NCBI GenBank assembly: GCA_022486625.1
Contig: JAKVKH010000023.1
Location: 1 to 60,841, forward strand
DNA: 60,841 nucleotides
Reading direction: 5' to 3'
From: Butyrivibrio sp.
Lineage (GTDB): Bacteria; Bacillota; Clostridia; Lachnospirales; Lachnospiraceae
In this document: positions 35,918 to 44,393 of the stretch, piece after piece
Layout: each line of letters begins with the position of its first letter
How positions within the stretch are numbered: position 1 is the stretch's first letter
Program-made: the position numbers and the translations under genes
The notes under the pieces: model-generated
The model's input: the letters and a program-made list of their open reading frames with translations, nothing else
What the model was told of the DNA's origin: nothing
Database searches by the model: none

Positions 35918-37876
35918 TCAGTACCTCAATGGAAGAAATACCTTCATTTCTCCGAATCCCCTGTTATCCCATGCATAATAAGGAATCATACGGATTCTTA
36001 CCCTTTTTACCCCATTTACTTTCAGCCGTTCATACAGTTTCTGTTCATCATGCTCCCGCAATTTCAGATACCACGCTTCTCCTGAAAGCGCTGTGAGTCT
36101 GTGCCTCTGAATACTGCATTCTTCCGGACAAAGTTCTGTATCCACACCAAGCATGATTCTGCCAAGTTCTTTTCCACCTGTATCTGCACTTTCCATGCAA
36201 TACAGTAATGGGCCCCTCATGACTGCTGCCTGATTGGTATCTTCTTCGACCATCTGATTGGCGGTGATCAGCCTGACCGGCATATCCAGATTCACCGTCA
36301 CACTTCTGCCCGAATCCGGATCAATTTCGATTCCAATATATGTTTCAGCTTTCTTTTTCCCAATTTTCTCTGTTCTGCCGGTCTGCGGCTTAATACTTCC
36401 ACTTTCAACCCACCCCGGTATTCTGATATTAAGTACTATTTTTCCGTTTCCGGATAACCTTTCAAAGTCAAAAACAATTTTCCCGTCATACGGATAATGA
36501 GTCTGCTGTCTTATCAGCACCACCGTATCATTATCAAATTTTATTTTTGCTTCGCTGTCTCCATACAGGCCGGTCCATAGCTGATTGCCTTTTACCGTAT
36601 ACGCATACTCGGCACTTTCTGCCATTGTCCGCGCAAGATTCGGCGGACAACAGTAAGATGTTATATATTCCGTTCTGGTAAGCGGCCAGACCAGTTCATA
36701 ATTCAATTTCGCGGTCCTTCTCATCATATTTTCATAAAAAAATTTCCTGCCGTCAAGACTGACCGCCGCCATATTCACATTCAGCATTGCATTTTCAATG
36801 GCATCGAAATATTCCGCTTTCGGCTCAATCAGAAACATCCTGTACGCCCACATTACATATCCTATGCTCGCGCAGGTTTCTGCATATGCCGTAATATTCG
36901 GCAACTGATAGTCATACCCGTATGCCTGATGTACCAGCTGATGAACAAAAAAATTCCCATAAGGCGATGCACCATTATATAACGCTCCGCAACCGCCATT
37001 CAGATATATCTTATGCTTCTGAAGATCTTCCCAGACACTGTGCAATACTTCCAGGTATTCTCCATCACCCTTTTCTGCGTAGAGATCTGCCACTCCTGCA
37101 TACAGATAATTGGCTCTCACCGCATGCCCGATGATTTTTCTGTGCTTTTTCAGTGGCAGTCTGTCCTGATTATCATCCAACCCGTTTTTTACAGAGTCCC
37201 TTAATCTGACTGCATCTTCTGCAAGCTGCAGATATTGCTTTTTTCCTGTCGTACGATACAGTTCAATCAGTCCCATGTAATGCGAAGGGCACACTGCAGT
37301 TTTCACTTCACCCTTTTTTTCTGCTTCTGCGTACAATCTTTTCAGATATCCTGCCGCTTTTTCCGCGATTCTCAGAAAATTATCCTTGCCTGTCACGCGA
37401 AAGTAAATACACGCGGAAGTAAAAAGATGTCCAAAGTTATATACTTCAAAGTCATTAATATCTCCAAGTCTTGAAACCCCATTTGCCATGCGCTCGCCGA
37501 TAATCTGCTTTGTTGAAATATATCCATCCGGCTGCTGTGCACGTCCGATCAGTTCTATATATGCATCAAGCTCATTCAGAAGTGCAGTATTCTTATCTTT
37601 TACTGCACTGTAAACTGCAGCTTCCATCCACTTATAAAAATCTCCGTCTCCAAATACCGTACCATCATGTGTACCCTCTGCCTCACCTGCACAGATTTTG
37701 AAATTCTCCACGATATGACTTATATTTTTATCATCAAACATATGCTTCAACTGTGGAACAGTACTTTTCGCGCATGTATCCACTGCATCTTTCCAGATCC
37801 CACCCGTCCATTTCACGGTGCCAAATTCCAGTGCATGTACCTTGGCATATTTTGAATTTGTTGTATCTGCCAGCAT
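35918..37876 (-). CDS. GH127 beta-L-arabinofuranosidase (DUF1680)
   Basis: 652 residues, cytoplasmic. The (alpha/alpha)6 barrel begins with GGIWKD and carries the family zinc/catalytic set: E333 and C335 in YAETCASIG and the tandem C409-C410 in SYCCPPN, where the first of the pair is the known cysteine nucleophile of HypBA1-type enzymes. A beta-sandwich follows from about residue 440. Family members release beta-L-arabinofuranose from plant arabinosyl chains; some relatives act on other sugars. A GAGGAAGAAAA site precedes the ATG; the gene is 16 bp after the racemase-like gene. Last gene of the operon. Confidence 0.9.
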   Translation of the reverse strand: MLADTTNSKYAKVHALEFGTVKWTGGIWKDAVDTCAKSTVPQLKHMFDDKNISHIVENFKICAGEAEGTHDGTVFGDGDFYKWMEAAVYSAVKDKNTALLNELDAYIELIGRAQQPDGYISTKQIIGERMANGVSRLGDINDFEVYNFGHLFTSACIYFRVTGKDNFLRIAEKAAGYLKRLYAEAEKKGEVKTAVCPSHYMGLIELYRTTGKKQYLQLAEDAVRLRDSVKNGLDDNQDRLPLKKHRKIIGHAVRANYLYAGVADLYAEKGDGEYLEVLHSVWEDLQKHKIYLNGGCGALYNGASPYGNFFVHQLVHQAYGYDYQLPNITAYAETCASIGYVMWAYRMFLIEPKAEYFDAIENAMLNVNMAAVSLDGRKFFYENMMRRTAKLNYELVWPLTRTEYITSYCCPPNLARTMAESAEYAYTVKGNQLWTGLYGDSEAKIKFDNDTVVLIRQQTHYPYDGKIVFDFERLSGNGKIVLNIRIPGWVESGSIKPQTGRTEKIGKKKAETYIGIEIDPDSGRSVTVNLDMPVRLITANQMVEEDTNQAAVMRGPLLYCMESADTGGKELGRIMLGVDTELCPEECSIQRHRLTALSGEAWYLKLREHDEQKLYERLKVNGVKRVRIRMIPYYAWDNRGFGEMKVFLPLRY

Positions 37877-37891
37877 TTTTCTTCCTCGCTT

Positions 37892-38566
37892 TTATCTGAT
37901 CAGTCCCTTTGCCGCAAGTGCCTTTCTGAGCTCTGCCGCACCAAATCTCGGGCTTGACAATACCGGAATCCCAAGTACGTCATGCAGATACTTTTCTCCA
38001 AATGCCATTGATCCCTGACACAAAACAATCACATCCACATGCTCTGCTGCCATTTCTTTTCCCTTTTCAAGCATCAGTTCATTAAACTTATCTGCATCAG
38101 CACCAAACGCATCAAATACACCATCAACAAGTTCAACACGTCTCCCTGCTTCTCTTGCCACCCGGCGCAGTGTATTTTTTGTCGGTTCCAGCGTTGTCTG
38201 CAGCGTTGCAAGTACACCGATTCTTTTTCCATTTCGCACTGCTTCACGACACATTTCCTCATCTACACGTACAATCGGTACCCCAAGATATTTAGCCAGA
38301 TCCTGTGAAGCATCCGCCACTTCTCCTACGGAAGAACACAGATTCAGAATTGCATCTGCCCCATCCTGTACCGCCTTCATATACATGGTAACAAGCCGTG
38401 CTGCTGCACCGGCAGTCACATAGCCGGCATCTCTGGCCTCTGCAATAATCGTCCCATCCGCATATTTCAGAATTTCTGCATCTGTACCGATATTCTCTGC
38501 CACTTCATCATTTACATATTTTTCAAGTTCCGGCGTAGTTCCTGTATAAACAAGTGCTATTTTCAT
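37892..38566 (-). CDS. Asp/Glu/hydantoin racemase superfamily protein
   Basis: About 224 residues. Two-domain Asp/Glu racemase fold with the two expected catalytic cysteines, in LNLCSSVG near residue 75 and IVLCQGSM near residue 183. Members racemise or isomerise acidic amino acids, hydantoins or maleate, and several act on unknown substrates in sugar operons. The Met chosen follows GGAGGAAAACTGTG; the frame is open further upstream into the GH63-like gene, which it overlaps slightly if the longest form is taken. Its place between two glycosidase genes suggests a substrate linked to the imported glycan rather than cell-wall glutamate metabolism. Confidence 0.8.
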   Translation of the reverse strand: MKIALVYTGTTPELEKYVNDEVAENIGTDAEILKYADGTIIAEARDAGYVTAGAAARLVTMYMKAVQDGADAILNLCSSVGEVADASQDLAKYLGVPIVRVDEEMCREAVRNGKRIGVLATLQTTLEPTKNTLRRVAREAGRRVELVDGVFDAFGADADKFNELMLEKGKEMAAEHVDVIVLCQGSMAFGEKYLHDVLGIPVLSSPRFGAAELRKALAAKGLIR

Positions 38567-38586
38567 CACAGTTTTCCTCCATTGCA

Positions 38587-39867
38587 TCATTTGCCCCAAG
38601 CGGCATCTTTTTCCTTTTCCTGTAGCTCCTGCACCATATTCAGCACCAGTATGTTCCAGTTAATAAAACCGCCATTCATAATCGGCATCCCTGAATCCGG
38701 ATGATAATATTCATGCATGCAGCCTGTTTTCTTCAGATCTTCCCCAAGAAGTTTTAATGAACCCTCGCAGATCTGTCTTGCCTCCGTATAAAACCCGTAA
38801 TTCAGCATTCCCCTAAATACCACATAATTTGCTACCAGCCATATCGGTCCCAGCCAGTTTGACGGATTATTACTGGCCTCCAGATTGAACATTTTTTCAT
38901 TACGAGCCAGTGTTGTCAGTCCAAACTCACTGTAAAACAGCTCCCTGTTTCTGTACTGCTCTGCAAGTGCCTGGGCCTGCTCCTGCGTTGCAAAACCTGC
39001 CCACATCGGAATAAACCCTGACCAGCATCTGATTCTTATGGGAAGACTTTTCCAGAATACTCCAAGTCCTTTATGAAACCAGTCATACTGTCTGGTCTTT
39101 ATATCAATATCTGCAGAATAGAAAAATGAATCTCTACGATCATACAGTTCTTCCTGCACTGCTTTTGTCAATGCAGTCGCTTCGTTTTCATAAAAGAGTG
39201 CTTTCGAAGAATCTGCTTTTTTCTTCATAATAAAAGACATTTTCTGAAGTTCACGTACCATGAAGCCATTCAGAAATATATTGGCCGTAGAATTTTTCGG
39301 TCTTCCAAATGATGCCGGATCATTATCCATTCCGATCATGATATCATCCTGCCAGACATATAAGCCGCAGTCTTCATGAAAATAATCTTTTTTATAACAG
39401 GAAAAATATTTTTCAAGTCTGGTCAGATCTTCCGGACAAATCCAGTCATAATCAGAAATAAAATCACTGATCAGACATATCTGCTGGCATAAAAACGGCT
39501 TATGCATATTCATTTTGATATGCTCTTTATGTCGCATATTAAGATAAGGTTCCGGCCAGTCAGCAACCTCAATCATCATTGGTATATAGCCATCTTCCAG
39601 CTGATGATCCAGAAAATTTCTCACATTTCCCTGCGCATGCCTGATTATTTTCTCCCCAGACACATCATCTCCCATCCTTTTTATCAGCGGAAGAAGTCCG
39701 TACACAGACCAGAATGTATCCCAGTCCCACACATTTCCATCATATACAGATCCCGGATCAATGAACGGATAACGGATAAAACTTCTGGGTTCCTTGAGTA
39801 CGGTACCGATATTTTTTCTGATATATTCATAAATCAGCTTTTCATAATCTCTGTATTTTTCGTCCAT
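38587..39867 (-). CDS. GH63-like (alpha/alpha)6-barrel glycoside hydrolase
   Basis: 426 residues, cytoplasmic, no signal peptide. Recognised from the clan-G type barrel motifs WDWDTFWSVYGLLP near residue 47 and NNPSNWLGPIW near residue 337, with a candidate catalytic Asp in WQDDIMIGMDNDPAS near residue 172. Bacterial relatives of this size include mannosylglycerate and glucosylglycerate hydrolases, which matters because glycerate-type acids are close to the substrates of the acid-sugar kinase in the same cluster. Trehalase-like specificity is also possible. The ribosome site is weak (AAAGG). It follows the MalG-like gene by 8 bp. Confidence 0.75.
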   Translation of the reverse strand: MDEKYRDYEKLIYEYIRKNIGTVLKEPRSFIRYPFIDPGSVYDGNVWDWDTFWSVYGLLPLIKRMGDDVSGEKIIRHAQGNVRNFLDHQLEDGYIPMMIEVADWPEPYLNMRHKEHIKMNMHKPFLCQQICLISDFISDYDWICPEDLTRLEKYFSCYKKDYFHEDCGLYVWQDDIMIGMDNDPASFGRPKNSTANIFLNGFMVRELQKMSFIMKKKADSSKALFYENEATALTKAVQEELYDRRDSFFYSADIDIKTRQYDWFHKGLGVFWKSLPIRIRCWSGFIPMWAGFATQEQAQALAEQYRNRELFYSEFGLTTLARNEKMFNLEASNNPSNWLGPIWLVANYVVFRGMLNYGFYTEARQICEGSLKLLGEDLKKTGCMHEYYHPDSGMPIMNGGFINWNILVLNMVQELQEKEKDAAWGK

Positions 39868-39875
39868 TGTGTTGT

Positions 39876-40721
39876 TCAGCCTTTGACTGCTCCTGCCGTC
39901 ATACCTTCAATGATTGCCTTATTCAGTATCAGATATATCACCAGTAAAGGAAGTACGCTCATGGTAACGGAAGCAAATATTGCTCCCCAGTTTTTTCCGC
40001 CGAACTCATCCTGAAAGTACAGAAGTCCCGTCTGTACTGTTTTCAGCGAAGAATCACTGATAAACGTCATTGAGAATATCAGGTCATTCCATTTGAAAAA
40101 GAACTGCAGCACAAGGACCGTAATAATTCCATTTTTCATCAGCGGAATCACGACATACCACATAAGTTTATAAATTCCACAGCCGTCAATTACTGCAGCT
40201 TCCATGATTTCATCCGGAAGAGACCGCAGATATCCGGTAATCAGATAAATGGACAGTGAAAGTCCAAACGCAATATACGCAAGTATAAGGCTCGTTCTCG
40301 TATTAATCAGATGCATTTTGTTATAAATCTGAAACAGAGGTATCAGCGCCGTTACTACCGGAACCATAATTCCAAGCTGAAAATATCTGGCCACGGCATC
40401 ACGTCCCTGCCACTGCATCTTGGTTACTGCAAATCCTACTGTAACAGCAAATATAACAATAAAGAACAATGCCACAAAAGTATTGATCAGGCTGTTCTTA
40501 AAAAATACAGCCATGTTTCCTCTTGTCCATGCATCTACATAGTTTTTAAAGTAAAATCCCGAATTCAGAGCATATGCCGGTTTTAACGTCCATTCCGACT
40601 GTTGTTTCAATGACGCTGTAATCATCCAGAAAATCGGATATATTTCCACAATACAAAGTAAAAAAATGAATATTCTGATCAGTGTACCTTTTGCAATTTT
40701 TTCCGCTTTAAGCGCATTCAT
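39876..40721 (-). CDS. MalG/UgpE-type sugar ABC permease
   Basis: About 281 residues, six membrane helices, coupling motif EAAVIDGCGIYKLMWYVVIPLMKN and C-terminal end GMTAGAVKG typical of this subfamily. The ATG lies one base after the stop of the MalF-like gene and is preceded by AAGGAGGATAACTGAT inside that gene's last codons, so the two are coupled. Confidence 0.93.
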   Translation of the reverse strand: MNALKAEKIAKGTLIRIFIFLLCIVEIYPIFWMITASLKQQSEWTLKPAYALNSGFYFKNYVDAWTRGNMAVFFKNSLINTFVALFFIVIFAVTVGFAVTKMQWQGRDAVARYFQLGIMVPVVTALIPLFQIYNKMHLINTRTSLILAYIAFGLSLSIYLITGYLRSLPDEIMEAAVIDGCGIYKLMWYVVIPLMKNGIITVLVLQFFFKWNDLIFSMTFISDSSLKTVQTGLLYFQDEFGGKNWGAIFASVTMSVLPLLVIYLILNKAIIEGMTAGAVKG

Positions 40722-40722
40722 A

Positions 40723-41613
40723 TCAGTTATCCTCCTTACTGCTCTTGTCAAAAAGACCAATAATACTTGAACCGCCAATGCAGATCAGGAATATCACAAG
40801 TGCAAGAACACTTGCATAGCCTACCTTATTGTAGCTGAATGCAACTTCATACATATACATCGAAAGCGATTTGGTTGCATTGCCCGGTCCACCTCCGGTA
40901 AGTGCCGTAGCAGATTCAAACATTTTCACTGTTCCGGAGAAACTGAACACACATGCCACCACCGTAATCGGCTTAAGCAGTGGTGACAATACATATCTGA
41001 AAAGATTAAACCCGCTGCATCCATCTATTTTGGCCGCTTCAATGATGTCATAAGGGATATCAAGAAGTGCTCCGTAAAAAATGACCGAATAAAATCCCAT
41101 GGCCACCCATATATCCATAAAGCAAAGACAGCCAAGCGCTGTTGATGCCTGTCCAAGCCACGCCTGTACCAGATTATGAAATCCGAGACTGTCCAGTACG
41201 GAGTTCAGAAGTCCATAATTGGGCTGAATCTCGTATATCTTGGCAAACAGTTCACCAACTGCAACCGTGGGAAGCACGACAGGAAAAAATACAAGTGTAC
41301 GAACCAGTGATTTACATTTTTTCAACCAGAACATGAACATGAGTGCCAGGAGCAGTCCAAGTCCTACCTGACCCACCATTACAATTGCAATATACTTTCC
41401 ATTAACAATAAGCGCATCCAGAAAGTTTTTATCCTTAAACAACAGGAAGTAATTTTTCATCCCGCAGAATTTCCACTTAAGTCCCGGAGAACCGGAAAAC
41501 AATGAATAGTAAAATGACCATACTATGGGTACAAACACAATTGCGGTATACAGAATCAGCGCCGGAAGAACAAACCATGCTACTGCGCCTTTATTTCCAA
41601 GTACTTTTTTCAT
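40723..41613 (-). CDS. MalF/UgpA-type sugar ABC permease
   Basis: 296 residues, six membrane helices, coupling motif EAAKIDGCSGFNLFRYVLSPLLKP. A GAGGTAACCC site precedes the ATG. It is separated from the binding-protein gene by a 201-bp gap holding a terminator-like hairpin and two more stems, so its transcript level is probably lower than that of the binding protein. Confidence 0.93.
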   Translation of the reverse strand: MKKVLGNKGAVAWFVLPALILYTAIVFVPIVWSFYYSLFSGSPGLKWKFCGMKNYFLLFKDKNFLDALIVNGKYIAIVMVGQVGLGLLLALMFMFWLKKCKSLVRTLVFFPVVLPTVAVGELFAKIYEIQPNYGLLNSVLDSLGFHNLVQAWLGQASTALGCLCFMDIWVAMGFYSVIFYGALLDIPYDIIEAAKIDGCSGFNLFRYVLSPLLKPITVVACVFSFSGTVKMFESATALTGGGPGNATKSLSMYMYEVAFSYNKVGYASVLALVIFLICIGGSSIIGLFDKSSKEDN

Positions 41614-41660
41614 GGGTTACCTCGTTTCACAATTTCCATATCCTCAGTTTCCGATCAGAT

Positions 41661-41690
41661 TGAAATGAACTGCAATGGCAGTTCATTTCA
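41661..41690 (-). repeat. Perfect 13-bp stem-loop between binding protein and permease genes
   Basis: TGAAATGAACTGC (41661-41673) pairs exactly with GCAGTTCATTTCA (41678-41690) around a four-base loop. There is no U-tract after it, so it is more likely an RNA-stability or processing element than a terminator. It lies 48 bases before the MalF-like start. A smaller stem (CCCGC-GAA-GTGGG, about 41697-41709) lies just before it. Confidence 0.6.
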
Positions 41691-41715
41691 TAAGAGCCCA
41701 CTTCGCGGGTTCTGA

Positions 41716-41754
41716 ATAAAAAGGGAGTGCCGGTACCATCCGGTACCAGGCACC
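41716..41754 (-). terminator. Internal terminator after the binding-protein gene
   Basis: A long GC-rich stem built from GGGTGCC and TGGTACC pairing with GGTACC and GGCACTCCC (41723-41754) is followed on the minus strand by TTTTTATTC. It sits 61 bases after the SBP stop and upstream of the permease genes, the arrangement used to make more binding protein than permease. Confidence 0.75.
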
Positions 41755-41814
41755 CCTCTGGAATGCCGATGCCATTGCATCTGCATTTAATCATTTATGT
41801 TTTTTCTCAGCTAC

Positions 41815-43218
41815 TTACTCTGCCTGTGAATCTGATGCATCCTGTATCGACTTCATATAATCCTGTGCAGACATATCACCGTTTAACAATGACTGTACAT
41901 TTTCCTGCGCAACAGTTGATACTTCTGAACCCATAGTAGCTTCATACCATGTGAAGGATGATTTTGCCTTTGCCATCTCCTGAAGTACAAGCTGCGTATA
42001 TCCTGTTGCCTTTGATGTATCTGCAGTGTATGTGTAGCCCTTTACAGAGCCCTGTACTGTCATTGCAGTATCACCCATATGCTCTACAAAATATTTTACA
42101 AACCAGCCTGTCGCATCATCATATTTTGCTTTGCCCAGGCAGAGGATATTGCCACAGTTCATGGAATAGCTGTCTGCTCCGCTGATCGACTCGTCCTGAA
42201 CAGGAATATTAAAGAAGCCAATACCGTCTGCACCGGCTGCATTTGCTGAAGTATCATTCAGGTTTGATGTAAACCAGGAACCGTTATAAAACATTGCTGC
42301 TTTGCCTGTCATCAGCATTGTTCCTGCTGTGTTCATGTCCACTGTTGTTACACCCTGTCCGAAATATCCTGCATTCGCCCAGTCCTGAAGTTTCTGCGCT
42401 GCTGCGACATATCCCGCATCCGTGTACTTCGCATCTCCGTCTGCAGCCTTTTTCATTGCATCCGGTCCAAGTGTTCTTACGGTATATGCATTAATCAGAC
42501 GTGTTGCGCCCCATTTATCCGCACCGCCGCATGCAAGAGGCTGTATTCCTGCATCCTTGAGTTTCTTCAATGCACTATCAAATTCATCCCATGTAGAAGG
42601 AACCTCTACTCCCGCCTTCTGGAAAAGTGCCTTATTATACCAGAAGCCTTCGATATTGAGTCCAAGCGGCAGATCATACAGATCATCTGTCTGTGAAAGA
42701 GTAGTCAGAAGGCTTTCTGCAGAAGGCTCAATATAATCAGCGCAGTTATACTTTTTGAGTACATCACTGATGTCAACAATCTGATCTGCATTAATCAGAT
42801 CCACAATCGGCTTGCCTGATTCATATACAAATACATCAGGAAGATCATTTGATGCAGCAAGTGTAGCAATTTTCTGTTTCAGATCATCCGATGCCACATA
42901 CTCATATTCATAATCAAAATTCGGATTTACTTTCTTATAATCATTACAGATCTGGTTAATCAGAACACCATTATCATTGTCCTCTGCCCAGATGGAAAGA
43001 ATCTTGATTTTCTTTTTCATCTGTGGATCCGTATCACCAGTTGCTGCTGTCGCGGATGTTTCAGACGTAACCGATGCAGTTTCCGTTGAAGATGCCGTTA
43101 CTGCTTCAGTTGATGCTGACTGACTGCCTGATGCTGTTGATGCTGAACTTCCGCATCCTGCCAGCATCCCTACTGCCATTGCTGCTGTAAGAAAAACTGA
43201 TAGTACTTTTCTTTTCAT
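41815..43218 (-). CDS. Sugar ABC transporter binding lipoprotein (SBP 3)
   Basis: 467 residues: signal peptide with lipobox LAGCGSS near residue 22, a Ser/Thr/Ala-rich linker to about residue 65, then a family 1 solute-binding fold (IKILSIWAED, GGADKWGATRLINAYTVR, GKAAMFYNGSWFTSNL). The last motif is typical of proteins that bind oligosaccharides. An AGGGAGGCTACAA site precedes the ATG. First gene of the operon SBP3-permease-permease-GH63-racemase-GH127; direct repeats and a palindrome lie upstream. Confidence 0.92.
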   Translation of the reverse strand: MKRKVLSVFLTAAMAVGMLAGCGSSASTASGSQSASTEAVTASSTETASVTSETSATAATGDTDPQMKKKIKILSIWAEDNDNGVLINQICNDYKKVNPNFDYEYEYVASDDLKQKIATLAASNDLPDVFVYESGKPIVDLINADQIVDISDVLKKYNCADYIEPSAESLLTTLSQTDDLYDLPLGLNIEGFWYNKALFQKAGVEVPSTWDEFDSALKKLKDAGIQPLACGGADKWGATRLINAYTVRTLGPDAMKKAADGDAKYTDAGYVAAAQKLQDWANAGYFGQGVTTVDMNTAGTMLMTGKAAMFYNGSWFTSNLNDTSANAAGADGIGFFNIPVQDESISGADSYSMNCGNILCLGKAKYDDATGWFVKYFVEHMGDTAMTVQGSVKGYTYTADTSKATGYTQLVLQEMAKAKSSFTWYEATMGSEVSTVAQENVQSLLNGDMSAQDYMKSIQDASDSQAE

Positions 43219-43239
43219 TTGTAGCCTCCCTGTTTTTTT

Positions 43240-43256
43240 ATGTCCACCTTGGACAT
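43240..43256 (-). repeat. 17-bp palindrome in the SBP3 leader
   Basis: ATGTCCA (43240-43246) and TGGACAT (43250-43256) are perfect arms with a 3-bp centre, 22 bp before the SBP3 start codon. On the transcribed strand it is followed by A residues, so it is not a terminator; it could be an operator or a leader stem. Confidence 0.45.
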
Positions 43257-43310
43257 CCCTTTGTTCATATTTATGTTAGCATGTCAATATATATACGATC
43301 CAGTCGGTAA

Positions 43311-43339
43311 TTTTTTAGAAATTGTGCGTTTTTTTTAGA
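43311..43339. promoter_or_regulatory. Direct repeats upstream of SBP3, candidate YesN-type regulator site
   Basis: The 9-mer TTTTTTAGA occurs at 43311-43319 and again at 43331-43339, exactly 20 bp apart (about two helical turns) and in the same orientation, at the end of the regulator gene and about 95 bp before the SBP3 start. AraC-type regulators commonly bind such direct repeats. Confidence 0.4.
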
Positions 43340-43340
43340 T

Positions 43341-44393
43341 TCACATTATTTGTTCTTTTTTTCTTGTGCAACCTTTATATTCATTTGGTGTCATATTCTC
43401 CAGTTTTTTGAAAATATCACAAAAGTAGCGATAGTCATTATAACCTACCATTTCACTTACTTCGCGCACTTTATATCCCTGATCCAACAGTTCCTTTGCT
43501 TTTTTCATTCTGACTGATGTCAGATATTTTACAAAACTCTGCCCAACTTCTTCTTTAAACAGAATGCTCAGATACGCAGGGTTCATATGTGTAATATCCG
43601 CCAGTTCATTCAGTCCGAAATCTCTGCCAAAATTTTCTTCTATATACTGCAATATTTCTTTTATAATTCTATGCCTGCTGCCGGTTTTCTCTCCCTGCAT
43701 GCATGAAGACGGAATCTCCGCTATTTTCTCTGCACAGGCATAGAGTTCGTCATATGTTGCACATTGCTCCATATCAGAATATGAGATCTGAACCTTTTTC
43801 CCTGCCGCTTTATTCTGCTCATTAAATATTTCCATTATTGCAGCAAGGTTTTTGAATATTTCATTTCTGAATATTTCTTCACTGGATGAAACTCTTCTCA
43901 GCAGTTCAATCAGCCTTTTTACAGCAGATGTATATGCTGATGGGTTTTCATCCATGATCGCACTTACCACCAGCTTCATCTGTGCATTAAGCTGCTCTGA
44001 TACCGGTTCTTTACCTTCCGCCGGATCTCTGTCAAGTTTCCTGATTGCTGCAGATAACTTTTCAATCGTCACCGGTTTATCAATATATTCCTTTACTCCC
44101 AGTGAAAGTGCACGTCTTGCATACTCAAACTCTGTATAACCGCTGATCACTATATATGCGGTATCCGGCAGAAATTCTCTGCACTCTTCGATCAAAGACA
44201 AGCCGTCTATCCCCGGTATTCTGATATCCGTTATAACCACATCAGGTCTTTTTTCTCTGATCACCTCAAGTGCGTGTATTCCGTCACTTGCGGTTCCGGT
44301 TATCGTGCATCCAAGGTTTTCGCGTTCAATAATTGCGCTTATTCCCGCCAGAACGATATATTCATCATCAATTACTACCAGTCTGTGCATCAT
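43341..44393 (-). CDS. YesN-type response regulator (receiver plus AraC domain)
   Basis: 350 residues: receiver with IDDE acidic pair, phosphoacceptor Asp in VVITDIRIP, switch Lys in YIDKPVT, a short linker, and a C-terminal AraC domain (FGLNELADITHMNPAYLS and VREVSEMVGYNDYRYF). The start overlaps the kinase stop by four bases (ATGA) and shares its AGGAG site, so kinase and regulator are a coupled pair. It lies directly upstream of the transport operon that it probably activates. Much shorter linker than the regulator in cluster 1. Confidence 0.92.
   Translation of the reverse strand: MMHRLVVIDDEYIVLAGISAIIERENLGCTITGTASDGIHALEVIREKRPDVVITDIRIPGIDGLSLIEECREFLPDTAYIVISGYTEFEYARRALSLGVKEYIDKPVTIEKLSAAIRKLDRDPAEGKEPVSEQLNAQMKLVVSAIMDENPSAYTSAVKRLIELLRRVSSSEEIFRNEIFKNLAAIMEIFNEQNKAAGKKVQISYSDMEQCATYDELYACAEKIAEIPSSCMQGEKTGSRHRIIKEILQYIEENFGRDFGLNELADITHMNPAYLSILFKEEVGQSFVKYLTSVRMKKAKELLDQGYKVREVSEMVGYNDYRYFCDIFKKLENMTPNEYKGCTRKKEQIM

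Noticed and set aside
43240..43256. Palindrome before SBP3 as a terminator of the regulator gene
   Set aside because: On the transcribed strand it is followed by A residues rather than U, so it cannot be a standard intrinsic terminator.
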